A stretch of 64,000 nt of DNA from Nomia melanderi (lineage: Eukaryota > Arthropoda > Insecta > Hymenoptera > Halictidae). Location of the stretch: the NCBI RefSeq assembly GCF_051020985.1, contig NW_027475328.1, positions 1 to 64,000 of the forward strand. Direction: 5' to 3'. The notes beneath the pieces are model-generated. The model was not told the origin of the DNA, did no database searches, and saw only the letters and a list, made by a program, of their open reading frames with translations. The first letter of the stretch is position 1; each line of letters starts with the position of its first letter. Made by a program: the position numbers and the translations under genes. Below are positions 1 through 13,486 of this stretch, in pieces.

Positions 1-345
1 ATAAAACTAATAAAACTATATAAAACTATATAAAACTATATAAAACTGTATAAAACTAATAACACTATATAAAACTATATAAAACTAATAAAACTAATAA
101 AACTAATAAAACTATATAAAACTATACAAAACTATATAAAAACTATATAAAACTATAAAAAACTATATAAAACTAACAAAACTATATAAGAGTAACAAAA
201 CTATATAAAACTATATAAAACTCTATAAAACTATATAAAACTCTATAAAACTATATAAAACTATATAAAACTACATAACACTATATAAAACTATATAAAA
301 ACTATATAAAACTAACAAAACTATATAAAACTATAAAAAACTATA
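1..345 (+). repeat. Partial older copy of the 1.8-kb block at the left edge
   Basis: The variant order here resembles about 1,781-2,130, and hence 3,578-3,928. There is a run of three ACTAATAAA units, then the marker AAGAGTAACAAAA (about 189-200 against 1,969-1,980), then alternating CTCTATAAAA units and a CTACATAA unit. The offset is 1,780 bp. It differs from the other two copies by several substitutions and by about 17 bp in offset, so it is more diverged. It starts at the window edge and may extend further left. Confidence 0.75.
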
Positions 346-539
346 TAATACTAACAAAATTATATAAAACTATATAAAACTATATAAAACTAACAAAAAT
401 ATATAAAACTCTATAGAACTATATAAAACTATATAAAACTATATAAGACTATATAAAACTGTATAATACTATATAAAACTATATAAAACTCTATTAGACT
501 ATATAAAACTATATAAAACTATATAAAACAATATGAAAC

Positions 540-915
540 TATATAAAACTAACAAAACTATATAAAACTATATAAAACTATATACAACTAACAAAATTAT
601 ATAAAACTATATAAAACAATCTAAAAGCATATAACACTATGTAAAACTATATAAGACTAACAACAGTATATAAAGCTAACAAAACTATAAAAAACTATAT
701 AAAACTATATAAAACTAACAAAACTATATAAAACTATGTAAATCTAATAAAACTATATATCACTATATAAAACTATATAAAACTATATAAAACTAAATAA
801 AACTAACAACACTATATTAAACTATATAACACTGTATAAAACTATATAAAACTATATAAACTATATAAAACTAACAAAGCCATATGAAACTATATAAACC
901 TATATAAAACTATAT
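540..915 (+). repeat. Copy 1 of a ~0.4-kb composite block in the AT satellite
   Basis: The block is recognised by an ordered series of rare variants: TATACAACTAACAAAATTAT (581-600), CAATCTAAAAGC, GACTAACAACAGTATATAAAG (in part), GTAAATCTAATAAAAC, TATATCACTATAT and a final ATATGAAAC / TATAAACC pair. The same series occurs at about 5,235-5,675 and 6,090-6,530. Relative to copy 2 this copy lacks one 10-bp unit near 690 and carries several substitutions, so it is the most diverged of the three. Confidence 0.88.
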
Positions 916-1302
916 AACACTATATAAAACTATATAAAACTATATAAAACTATATAAAATTATATAAAACTATATAAAACTATATATAACAACATAAAAC
1001 TATATAAAACTATGCAAAACTATAGAAAACTATATGAAGCTAATAAAACTATGTAAAACTATATAGGGCTAAATAAAACTATGTAAAACTATATAAAACT
1101 ATATAAAACTATATAAAACTATATAAAACTATATAAAACTATATAAAACTGTATAAAACTATATAAAACTAATAAAACTATATAAAACTAATAAAACTAT
1201 ATAAAACTATATAAAACTACATAAAACTATATAAAACTATATAAAACTTTATAAAACTATATAAAACTATATAAAACTATATAAAACTGTATAAAACTAT
1301 AC

Positions 1303-4300
1303 AAAACTATATTAAACTCTATAAAACTATATAACATCATATAACACTATATAAAACTATATAAAACTAATAAAACTGTATAAAACTATATAAAACTATA
1401 TAAAACCAACAAAACTATATAAAACTATATAAAACTCTACAAAACTATATAGAACTATATTAAACTATATAGAAGTAATAAAACTATATTAAACTATATA
1501 AAACTATATAAAACTAATAAAACGATATAAAAATATATAAAACTATATAAAACTAACAAAACTATATAAAACTATATAAAAGTATATAAAACTAATAAAA
1601 CAATATAAAACTATATAAAACTACTTAAAAGCAACAAAACTATATAACACTGTATAAAACTATATAAAACTTTATAAAACTATAAAGAACTAATAAAGCT
1701 ACATAAAACAATATAAGACTATATAAAACTAACAAATCTATATAAAATTATATAAAAGTATATAAGACGATATAAAACTAATAAAACTATATAAAACAAT
1801 ATAAAACTATATAAAACTGTATAAAACTGATAAAACTATATAAAACTATATAAAACTAATAAAACTAATAAAACTAATAAAACTATGTAAAACTATACAA
1901 AACTATATAAAACGATATAAAACTATATAAAACTATAAAGAACTATATAAAACTAACAAAGCTATATAAGAGTAACAAAACTATATAAAACTATATAAAA
2001 CTCTATAAAACTATATAAAACTCTATAAAATTATATAAAACTATATAAAACTACATAAAACTATATAAAGCTATATAAAACTATATAAAACTAACAAAAC
2101 TATATAAAACTATAAAAAACTATATAAAACTGTATAATACTATATAATACTATACAAAACTATATAAAACTATATAAAACTTAATAAAGCTATATAAAAC
2201 TGTAAGAAACTATATAAAGCTATATAAAATTAACAAAACTATATAAAACCTTATAAAACTATATAAAACTATATAAAGCTATATAATACCAACAAAACTA
2301 CATAAAACAATATAAAACTACATAAAACCATATAAAACTAATAAAACTATATTAAACTAACAAAAGTATATAAAACTATATAAAACTAACAAAACTATAT
2401 AAAACTATATAAAACTATATAAAACTCTATAGAACTATATAAAACTATAAAAATCTGTATAAAACTAACAAAACTATATAAACCTATATAAAACTATATA
2501 AAACTATATAAAACTATATAAAACTATATAAAACTATATAAAACTATATAAAACTATATAAAACTAATAAAACAATATAAAACTATATAAAACTATATAA
2601 AAGCAACAAAACTATATAAAACTGTATAAAACTATATAAAACTCTATAAAACTATATAAACCTATATAAAACTATATAAAACTAACAAAACTATATAAAA
2701 CTATATAAAACCAACAAAACTATATAAAACTATATAAAACTAACAAAACTATATAAAACTATACAAAACTAACAAAACTATATAAAACTATGTAAATCTA
2801 ATAAAACTATATAACACTATATAAAACTATATAACACTATATAAAACTATGTAAAACTATACAAAACTATATAAAACTATATAAAACTGTATAAAACTAA
2901 ATAAAACAATATAAAGCTATATAAAATTATGTAGAACTATATAAAACTATATGGAACTGTATAATACTATATAAAACTATATAAATCTATAATAAAACTA
3001 ATAAAACTAATAAAACGAACAAAACTAATAAAACTATATAAAACGATATAAAACTGTATAAAAATATATAAAACTGTATAAAACTGTATAGAACTATATA
3101 AAACTATATTAAACTCTATAAAACTATATAACATCATATAACACTATATAAAACTATATAAAACTAATAAAACTGTATAAAACTATATAAAACTATATAA
3201 AACCAACAAAACTATATAAAACTATATAAAACTCTACAAAACTATATAGAACTATATTAAACTATATAGAAGTAATAAAACTATATTAAACTATATAAAA
3301 CTATATAAAACTAATAAAACGATATAAAAATATATAAAACTATATAAAACTAACAAAACTATATAAAACTATATAAAAGTATATAAAACTAATAAAACAA
3401 TATAAAACTATATAAAACTACTTAAAAGCAACAAAACTATATAACACTGTATAAAACTATATAAAACTTTATAAAACTATAAAGAACTAATAAAGCTACA
3501 TAAAACAATATAAGACTATATAAAACTAACAAATCTATATAAAATTATATAAAAGTATATAAGACGATATAAAACTAATAAAACTATATAAAACAATATA
3601 AAACTATATAAAACTGTATAAAACTGATAAAACTATATAAAACTATATAAAACTAATAAAACTAATAAAACTAATAAAACTATGTAAAACTATACAAAAC
3701 TATATAAAACGATATAAAACTATATAAAACTATAAAGAACTATATAAAACTAACAAAGCTATATAAGAGTAACAAAACTATATAAAACTATATAAAACTC
3801 TATAAAACTATATAAAACTCTATAAAATTATATAAAACTATATAAAACTACATAAAACTATATAAAGCTATATAAAACTATATAAAACTAACAAAACTAT
3901 ATAAAACTATAAAAAACTATATAAAACTGTATAATACTATATAATACTATACAAAACTATATAAAACTATATAAAACTTAATAAAGCTATATAAAACTGT
4001 AAGAAACTATATAAAGCTTATATAAAATTAACAAAACTATATAAAACCTTATAAAACTATATAAAACTATATAAAGCTATATAATACCAACAAAACTACA
4101 TAAAACAATATAAAACTACATAAAACCATATAAAACTAATAAAACTATATTAAACTAACAAAAGTATATAAAACTATATAAAACTAACAAAACTATATAA
4201 AACTATATAAAACTATATAAAACTCTATAGAACTATATAAAACTATAAAAATCTGTATAAAACTAACAAAACTATATAAACCTATATAAAACTATATAAA

Positions 4301-4901
4301 ACTATATAAAACTATATAAAACTATATAAAACTATATAAAACTATATAAAACTATATAAAACTAATAAAACAATATAAAACTATATAAAACTATATAAAA
4401 GCAACAAAACTATATAAAACTGTATAAAACTATATAAAACTCTATAAAACTATATAAACCTATATAAAACTATATAAAACTAACAAAACTATATAAAACT
4501 ATATAAAACCAACAAAACTATATAAAACTATATAAAACTAACAAAACTATATAAAACTATACAAAACTAACAAAACTATATAAAACTATGTAAATCTAAT
4601 AAAACTATATAACACTATATAAAACTATATAACACTATATAAAACTATGTAAAACTATACAAAACTATATAAAACTATATAAAACTGTATAAAACTAAAT
4701 AAAACAATATAAAGCTATATAAAATTATGTAGAACTATATAAAACTATATGGAACTGTATAATACTATATAAAACTATATAAATCTATAATAAAACTAAT
4801 AAAACTAATAAAACGAACAAAACTAATAAAACTATATAAAACGATATAAAACTGTATAAAAATATATAAAACTGTATAAAACTGTATAGAACTATATAAA
4901 A
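1303..4901 (+). repeat. 1.8-kb tandem segmental duplication inside the AT satellite
   Basis: Copy 1 spans about 1,303-3,102 and copy 2 about 3,103-4,901. The irregular order of variant units matches between them. For example, the ATTAAACTCT variant at 1,311 recurs at 3,108 and TTAATAAAGC at 2,181 recurs at 3,978 (offset 1,797). After a single T insertion near 4,019 (AGCTTATAT against AGCTATAT) the offset becomes 1,798, as seen for ATATAATACC at 2,281 and 4,079. I saw no other difference in the parts compared. Copy 1 ends where copy 2 begins. After about 4,901 the sequence diverges (ACTGTGAACA). Near-identity implies a recent event, most simply unequal exchange between misaligned units. Confidence 0.93.
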
Positions 4902-5234
4902 CTGTGAACAAATATATGAAGCTATATAAAACAATATAAACCTATATGAAACTATATAAAACTATACAAAACTAACAAAACTATAAAAAACTATATAAAG
5001 CTATATAAATCTATATAAAACTATATAAACCTATATAAAACTGTATAAAACTAACAAAACTATATAAAACTATATATAACTATCTAAAACTATATAACAC
5101 TATATAAAACTATATAAAACTATATGAAACTAAATAAAACTAACAAAGCTATATAAAACTCTATAGAACTATATAAAACTATATAAAACTATATAAAACT
5201 ATATAAAACTATATAAAATTATGTGAAACTATAC

Positions 5235-5675
5235 AAAACTATATAAACCTGTATAAAAATGTATAAAACTATATGAAACTATATAAAACTAACAAAACTA
5301 TATAAAACTATCTAAAACTATATACAACTAACAAAATTATATAAAACTATATAAAACAATCTAAAAGTATATAACACTATATAAAACTATATAAGACTAA
5401 CAACAGTATATAAAGCTAACAAAACTATATAAAACTATATAAAACTATATAAAACTATATAAAACTAACAAAACTATATAAAACTATGTAAATCTAATAA
5501 AACTATATATCACTATATAAAACTATATAAAACTATATAAAACTAAATAAAACTAACAAAACTATATTAAACTATATAACACTGTATAAAACTATATAAA
5601 ACTATATAAACTATATAAAACTAACAAAACTATATGAAACTATATAAACCTATATAAAACTATATAAAACTAACA
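5235..5675 (+). repeat. Copy 2 of the ~0.4-kb composite block
   Basis: It carries the same ordered variants as 540-915 (TATACAACTA at 5,321 against 581, offset 4,740). It is practically identical to 6,090-6,530 (AACCTGTATA at 5,246 and 6,101, offset 855). Identity to the third copy ends near 5,675, where this copy continues into CTAACAAAAC and the other into plain ACTATATAAA units. Confidence 0.92.
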
Positions 5676-6089
5676 AAACTATATAATAGTATATAAAACT
5701 CTATGAAACTATATAAAGCTATATAAAACTATATAAAACTATATAAAACTATATAAAACTATATCTAACTATATAAAACTAATAAAACTATATAAAACTA
5801 TATAAAACTATACAAAACTCTATAAAACTATACAAAACTATATAATACTATATAAAACTATATAATACCATATAACGCTATATAAAACTATAAATAACTA
5901 ATAAAATTATGTGAAACTATAAAAAAATGTATTATACTATATAAAACTATACATAACTATATAAAACTATATAGAACTGTATAAAACTATATAAAACTAA
6001 CAAAACTAACAAAACTATATAAAACATTATAAAACTAACAAAACTATATAAAACTATATAAAACTCTATAAACCTATATAAAACTATAC

Positions 6090-6530
6090 AAAACTATATA
6101 AACCTGTATAAAAATGTATAAAACTATATGAAACTATATAAAACTAACAAAACTATATAAAACTATCTAAAACTATATACAACTAACAAAATTATATAAA
6201 ACTATATAAAACAATCTAAAAGTATATAACACTATATAAAACTATATAAGACTAACAACAGTATATAAAGCTAACAAAACTATATAAAACTATATAAAAC
6301 TATATAAAACTATATAAAACTAACAAAACTATATAAAACTATGTAAATCTAATAAAACTATATATCACTATATAAAACTATATAAAACTATATAAAACTA
6401 AATAAAACTAACAAAACTATATTAAACTATATAACACTGTATAAAACTATATAAAACTATATAAACTATATAAAACTAACAAAACTATATGAAACTATAT
6501 AAACCTATATAAAACTATATAAAACTATAT
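6090..6530 (+). repeat. Copy 3 of the ~0.4-kb composite block
   Basis: This is a near-identical duplicate of 5,235-5,675 shifted by 855 bp, sharing the rare variants CTATCTAAAAC, TATACAACTA, CAATCTAAAAGT and TATATCACTA in the same order. The 415 bp between the copies (5,676-6,089) does not belong to the block. Confidence 0.92.
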
Positions 6531-6810
6531 AAAACTATATAAAACTGTATAAAACTATATAAAACTATATAAAACTCTATAGAACTATATGAAACTATAT
6601 AAAACAATACCAAACTATAGGAAACTCTATAAAACTTTATAACACTATATAAAACTATATAAAACTATACAAAACTATAGAAAACTGTATAAAACTATAT
6701 AAAACTCTATAAAACTATATAAAACCATATAAAACTAACAAAACTATATAAAACTATGTAGTACTATATAAAACTATATATAACTATATAAAACTAACAA
6801 AACTATATAA

Positions 6811-7364
6811 AAATATATAAAACTAACAAAACTATAGAAAACTATATAAAACTCTATAAAACTATATAACACTATATAAAACTATATAAAACTATATAAA
6901 ACTATATAAAACTATGTGAAACTATACAAAACTATAGAAAACAATAGAAAACTGTATAAAACTAAATAAAACTGTATAAAACTGTATAGAACTATATAAA
7001 ACTGTGTAAAAATATATGAAGCTATATAAAACAATATAAAACTATATAAAACAGTATGAAAATGTATAAAACTATATAGAACTACATAAAACTAACAAAA
7101 CCATATAAAACTATATAAAACTATATAAAACTATATAAAACTATATAATACTATATAAAACTACATAATACCATATAAAATTATATAAAACTATATAAAG
7201 CCATAGAAAGCTATATAAAAGTATGTAAAACTATATAATACTATAAATAACTAATAAAATTATGTTAAACTAGAAAAAACTATATAATACTATATAAGAC
7301 TATATATAACTATATAAAACTATATAATACTATATAAAATTATATCAATCAATGTAAAGCTAAC
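6811..7364 (+). repeat. Composite ~0.55-kb module, copy 1 (AT satellite)
   Basis: There are two linked segments. The first (6,811-7,078) runs from AAATATATAAAACTAAC through ATGTGAAACTATAC, ACTAAATAAAACTG, CTGTGTAAAAATATATGAAG and CAGTATGAAAATGTATAAA. The second (7,161-7,364) runs from CTACATAATACC through CCATAGAAAGC, ATAAATAACTAATAAAATTA, CTAGAAAAAAC and TATATCAATCAATGTAAAGC. The same two segments recur in the same order at 8,136 and 11,381. The tail of the first segment also occurs alone at about 10,490-10,575. Confidence 0.87.
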
Positions 7365-8135
7365 AAAACTATATAAAACTGTATAAAACTATATAAAACT
7401 ATATAAAACTAACAAAACTATATAAACGTATATAAAACTCTATTGAACTATATAAAACTATATAAAATTATATAAAACTATATAAAACTATATAAACCTA
7501 TATAAAACTCTATAGAACTGTACAAAACTATTTAAAAGTATATATAACTATATAAAACTAACAAAACTATATAAAACTATATAAAAGTCTATAAAACTAT
7601 ATAAAACCATATAAAACTAATAAAACTATATAAAACTATATAAAACTATACAAAACTATATAAAACAACATAAAACTGATAAAACTAATAAAACTATATA
7701 AAACTATATAATACTATATAAAACTATATATAACTATATAAAACTAACAAAACTATATAAAACTATATAAAACCATATAAAACAAAATAAAACGATACAA
7801 AACTGTAGGAAACTCTATAAAAGTATATAACACTATATAAAACTATGTAAAACTAACAAAACTATATAAAACTATATAAAACTATATAAAACTCTATAAA
7901 ACTATATAAAACTATATAAAACTATATATAACTAACAAAACTATATAAAACTGTATAAAACCAACAAAACTATGTAAAACTATATAAAGCTATATAAAAC
8001 CATATAAAACTAATAAAACTATATGAAACTATATAGTACTATATAAAACTATATATAATTATATAAAACGAACAAAGCTATATAAAACTATTTAAACCTC
8101 TATAAAACTATATAATACTATATAAAACTATATAA

Positions 8136-8630
8136 AAATATATAAAACTAACAAAACTATATAAAACTATATAAAACTCTATAAAACTATATAACACTAT
8201 ATAAAACTATATAAAACTATATAAAACTATGTGAAACTATACAAAATTATAGAAGACTGTATAAAACTGTATAAAACTAAATAAAACTGTATAAAACTGT
8301 ATAGAACTATATAAAACTGTGTAAAAATATATGAAGCTATGTAAAACAATATAAAACTATATAAAACCGTATGAAAATGTATAAAACTATATATAACTAT
8401 ATAAAACTAACAAAACTATATACAACTATATAAAACTAATTAAAACTATATAATACTATATAAAACTACATAATACCAAATAAAACTATATAAAACTATA
8501 TAAAGCCATAGAAAGCTATATATAAGTATGTAAAACTATATAAAACTATAAATAACTAATAAAATTATGTAAAACTAGAAAAAACTATATAATACTATAT
8601 AAGACTATATATAACTATATAAAACTATAT
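8136..8630 (+). repeat. Composite ~0.55-kb module, copy 2 (truncated)
   Basis: The first segment is at 8,136-8,393 (ATGTGAAAC at about 8,229; AATGTATAAA at 8,376). The second starts at 8,466 with CTACATAATACC and continues through GAAAGC and ATAAATAACTAATAAAATTA. It lacks the terminal TATATCAATCAAT part, going instead into TATAGTACTATAT units, so this copy is incomplete. Confidence 0.83.
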
Positions 8631-8884
8631 AGTACTATATAAAACTATATATAACTATATAAAACTAACAAAACTATATAAAACTATATAAAACTATATA
8701 AAACTAACAAAACTATATAAAACTATATAAAACTAACAAAACTATATAAAACTATATAAAACAATATAAAACTATATAAAACATTATAAAACTGTATAAA
8801 ACTATATAAAACTGTATAAAATTATATAAAACTGTATAAAACTGTGTAAAAATATATAAAACTATATAAAACTATGTAATACTA

Positions 8885-9035
8885 TATAAAACTATATAAT
8901 ACCATATAAAACTATATAAAACTATATAAAGCGATAGAAAGCTATATAAAACTATAAATAACTAATAAAATTATGTAAAACTAGAAAAAACTATATAATA
9001 CTATATAAAATTATATCAATCAATATAAAACTAAC
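8885..9035 (+). repeat. Isolated second segment of the composite module
   Basis: It carries TAATACCATATAAAAC, GCGATAGAAAGC, ATAAATAACTAATAAAATTA, CTAGAAAAAAC and TTATATCAATCAATATAAAAC in the order of 7,161-7,364, but is shorter. The first segment of the module is not present just upstream. Confidence 0.8.
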
Positions 9036-10640
9036 AAAACTATATAAAACTGTATAAAACTCTATAAATCTATATAAAACTATATAAAACTATATAAAAC
9101 TATATAAAACTCTATAGAACTATATAAAATTATATAAAACTATACCAAACAATAGGAAACTCTATAAAACTATATAACACTATATAAAACTATATAAAAC
9201 TAACAAAACTATGTAAAACTATATAAAATTATATAAAACACTATAAAACTATATAAAACTATATAAAACTATATATAACTAACAAAACTATATAAAACTA
9301 TATAAAACTATATAAAACTATATAAAACTCTATAAAACTATACAAAACCAACAAAACAATATAAAACTATATAAAACTATATAATTCCATATAAAACAAA
9401 TAAAACTATATAAAACTATGTAGTACTATATAAAACTATATATAACTATATAAAACTAGCAAAACTATATAAAACTATATAAAACTCTATAAAACTATAT
9501 AAAACTATATAAAACCAATTAAATTATATAAAACTAACAAAACTGTATTAAACTATATAAAACTCTATAAAACTATATAAAACTATATAAAAATATATAA
9601 AACTATATAAAACTAACAGAACTATATAAACCTATATAAAACTATATAGAACTATATAAAACTATACAAAGCTATATAAAAATATACGGAACTAACAAAA
9701 CTATATAAAACTATATAAAACTTTATAAGACTCTATGAAACTATATAAAACTATATAAAACTATATAAAACTATATAAAACTCTGTAAAACTATATAAAA
9801 CTACTTAAAACTATATAAAAATATATAAAACTAAGAAAACTATATAAAACTATATAAAACCATATAAAACTCTATAAAAGTATATAAAACTATATAAAAC
9901 TACCAAAACTATATAAAACTATATAAAACTATATAAAACGATATAATACTAATAAAACTATATAAAACTGTATAAACCTATATAAAACTATATAAAACTA
10001 TATAAAACTATATAAAACAATATAAAACTATATAATACTATATAAAACTATATAATACCATATAAAACTATATAAAACTATATAAAACTCTATAAAACTA
10101 TATAAAACTATATAAAACTATATAAAACTTTATAAAACTAACAAAACTATATAAAACTATCCAAAAATATATATAAAACTATATAAAACTGTATAAAGCT
10201 ATTTAAAACTATTAAAACTATGTAAAACTATATAAAACTATATAAAACTAATAAAACTATATAAAACTATATAAAACTATAAAAAACTATATAAAACTAA
10301 CAAAACTATATAAAAGTACCAAAACTATATAACTATATAAAACTATACAAAACTATATAACACTATATAAAACTATATAAAACAACAAAAAATTGATAAA
10401 ACTAATAAAACTATATAAAACTATATAATACTATATAAAACTATATGTAACTATATAAAACTAACAAAACTATATAAAACTCTATAAAACTATATAAAAC
10501 AATATAAAACTATATAAAATCGTATGAAAATGTATAAAACTATATAGAACTACATAAAACTAACAAAACCATATAAAACTATATAAAACTATATAAAACT
10601 ATATAAAACCATATAAAACTAATAAAACTATATAAAACTA

Positions 10641-11058
10641 TATAGTAGTATATAGAGCTATATATAACTATATAAAACTAACAAAACTATATAATACTAT
10701 ATAAAACTTTATAAAACTAACAAAACTATATAAAACTATCCAAAAATATATATAAAACTATATAAAACTGTATAAAGCTATATAAATCTATATAAAACTA
10801 TATATAACTATATAAAACTATATAAAACTAAGAAAACTATATAAAAGTAACAAAACTATATAAAACTATATAAAACTATATAAAACTCTATAAAACTATA
10901 TAAAACTATATAGTAGTATATAAAACTATATATAACTATATAAAACTAACAAAACTATATAATACTATATAAAACTTTATAAAACTAACAAAACTATATA
11001 AAACTATCCAAAAATATATATAAAACTATATAAAACTGTATAAACCTATATAAAACTA
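10641..11058 (+). repeat. 268-bp duplication in the AT satellite
   Basis: About 10,641-10,790 matches 10,909-11,058 with a 268-bp offset. Both carry TATAGTAGTATATA, a TATATATAAC unit, ACTATATAATACTATATAA, a CTTTATAAAAC unit and the rare CTATCCAAAAATATATATAAA (in part). The last two markers also occur at 10,124-10,200, giving a third, partial copy 579 bp upstream of the second. Confidence 0.85.
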
Positions 11059-11380
11059 TATAGAACAATATAAAACTATATAAAACTGTATAAATCTGTA
11101 TAAAACTATATAAAATTATATAAAACTATATAAAACAATATAAAACAATATAAAACTATATAAAACTAATAAAACTATATAAAACTATATAAAACTTTAT
11201 AAAACTAACAAAACTATATAAAACTATATAAAACCATATAAAACTATATAAAACTATACAAAACTATAGGAAGCTCTATAAAAGTATATAACACTATATA
11301 AAACTATGTAAAACTAACAAAACTATATAAAACTATATAAAACCGTATAAAACTATATAAAACAATAAAAAACTATATAA

Positions 11381-11963
11381 AAATATATAAAACTAACAAA
11401 AATTTATAAAACTATATAAAACTCTATAAAACTATATAACACTATATAAAACTATATAAAACTATATAAAACTATGTGAAACTATACAAAACTACAGAAA
11501 ACTGTATAAAACTGTATAAAACAAAATAAAACTGTATAAAACTGTATAGAACTATATAAAACTGTGTAAAAATATATGAAGCTATGTAAAACAATAAAAA
11601 ACTAAATAAAACAGTATGAAAATGTATAAAACTATATAAAACTGTATAAAGCTATATAAAACTATTAAAACTATGTAAAACTATATAAAACTATATAAAA
11701 CTAACAAAACTATATAAAACTATATAAAACTATATAAAACTACATAATACCAAATAAAACTAAATAAAACTATATAAAGCCATAGAAAGCTATATAAATG
11801 TATGTAAAACTATATAAAACTATAAATAACTAATAAAATTATGTAAAACTAGAGAAAACTATATAATACTATATAAAACTATATATAACTATATGAAACT
11901 ATATAATACTATATAAAACTATATAATACTATATATAATTATATCAATCAATGTAAAGCTAAC
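11381..11963 (+). repeat. Composite ~0.55-kb module, copy 3
   Basis: The first segment is at 11,381-11,638 (ATGTGAAAC at about 11,474; AATGTATAAA at 11,621). The second is at 11,740-11,963, ending with ATATCAATCAATGTAAAGC. Segment order and spacing follow 6,811-7,364 with scattered substitutions, including CTAGAGAAAAC in place of CTAGAAAAAAC. Confidence 0.85.
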
Positions 11964-13144
11964 AAAACTATATAAAACTATATAAAACTATATAAAACTT
12001 TATAAAACTATATAAAACTATATAAAACTATATAAAACTATAAAAAACTATATAAAACTATATAAAACTATATAAAAGTATCAAAACTATATAAAAGTAA
12101 CAAAACTATATAACTATATAAAACTCTATAAAACTATATAACACTATATAAAACTATATAAAACTATATAAAACAATATAAAACTATATAACACTAACAA
12201 AACTATTTAAAACTATATAAAACTCTATAAAACTATGTAAAACTATATAGAACTGTATAAAACAAATAAAACTATATAAAACTAACAAATCTGTATAAAA
12301 CTATATAAAACTCTATAAAACTATATAAACCCATATAAAACAAATAAAACTATATAAAACTATATAAAGCTATAATAAAACTAATAAAACTAATAAAACT
12401 AAATAAAACCATATAAAACTGTATAAACCTATATAAAACTATATAAAACTATATAAAACTATATAAAACTTTATAAAACTATATAAAACTATACAAAACT
12501 AACAAAACTATATAAAACTATATAAAACTCTATAAATCTATATAAAACTATATAAAACTATATAAAACTATATAAAACTCTATAGAACTATATAAAACTA
12601 TATAAAACTATACCAAACTATAGGAAACTCTATAAAACTATATAACACTATATAAAACTATATAAAACTAACAAAAGTATATAAAACTATATAAAACTGT
12701 ATAAAACTATATGAAACTATACAAACCTATATAAAACTACTAAACCTATATAAAACTATATAAATCTGTATACAACTATGTTAACCTATATAAAACTCTG
12801 TAAAACTATATGAAACAAATAAAAGTATATAAAACTATATAGAACCATATGATAACTATATAAAACTATGTAAAACTAATAAAACTATACAAAACTATAC
12901 AAAACTATAAAAAACCATATAAACTATATAAAACTATGTAAACCAATATAAAATTATATAACACTTTAGAAAACTATATGAAACTATATAAAATTATATA
13001 AAACTATATTGAACTATATAAATCTATATAATACTATGTAAAACTATATAAAACTGTATAAAACTGTATAAAATTATATAAAACTATATAAAACAATATA
13101 AAACGATATAGTACTATATAAAACTGTATAATACTATATAAAAC

Positions 13145-13402
13145 TATATAAAACTCTATAAAACTGTGTAAAACTATATGAAGCTATATAAAACAATATA
13201 AAACTATATACAACTAAGAAAACTATATAAAACTATATAAATCTATATAAAACTATATATAACTATATAAAACTATATAAAACTCTATAAAACTGTGTAA
13301 AACTATATGAAGCTATATAAAACAATATAAAACTATATACAACTAAGGAAACTATATAAAACTATATAAATCTATATAAAACTATATAAAACTACCAAAA
13401 CT
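13145..13402 (+). repeat. 129-bp tandem duplication in the AT satellite
   Basis: Two adjacent copies share CTCTATAAAACTGTGTAAAA, ATATGAAGC, ACAATATAAAAC, a TATACAACTAAG unit and ATAAATC units. The CTCTATAAAACTGTG marker starts at about 13,154 and again 129 bp later. A visible difference is CTAAGAAAAC against CTAAGGAAAC. Confidence 0.88.
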
Positions 13403-13486
13403 ATACAAAACTATATAAAGCTATATAAAACTATATAAAACTACCAAAACTATACAAAACTATATAAAGCTATATAAAGCTATATA
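13388..13486 (+). repeat. 49-bp tandem duplication in the AT satellite
   Basis: The series CTACCAAAAC, TATACAAAAC, TATATAAAGC, TATATAAAAC starts at 13,392 and again at 13,441, immediately after the 129-bp duplication. The unit length is 49 bp (four 10-bp units and one 9-bp unit). Confidence 0.85.

Noticed and set aside
1303..4901. Assembly error as the sole explanation of the long duplications
   Set aside because: Possible for individual copies, but not needed. Copies differ by indels, substitutions or whole monomers, and offsets are mostly whole repeat units, as expected from biological unequal exchange. Read support would settle each case.
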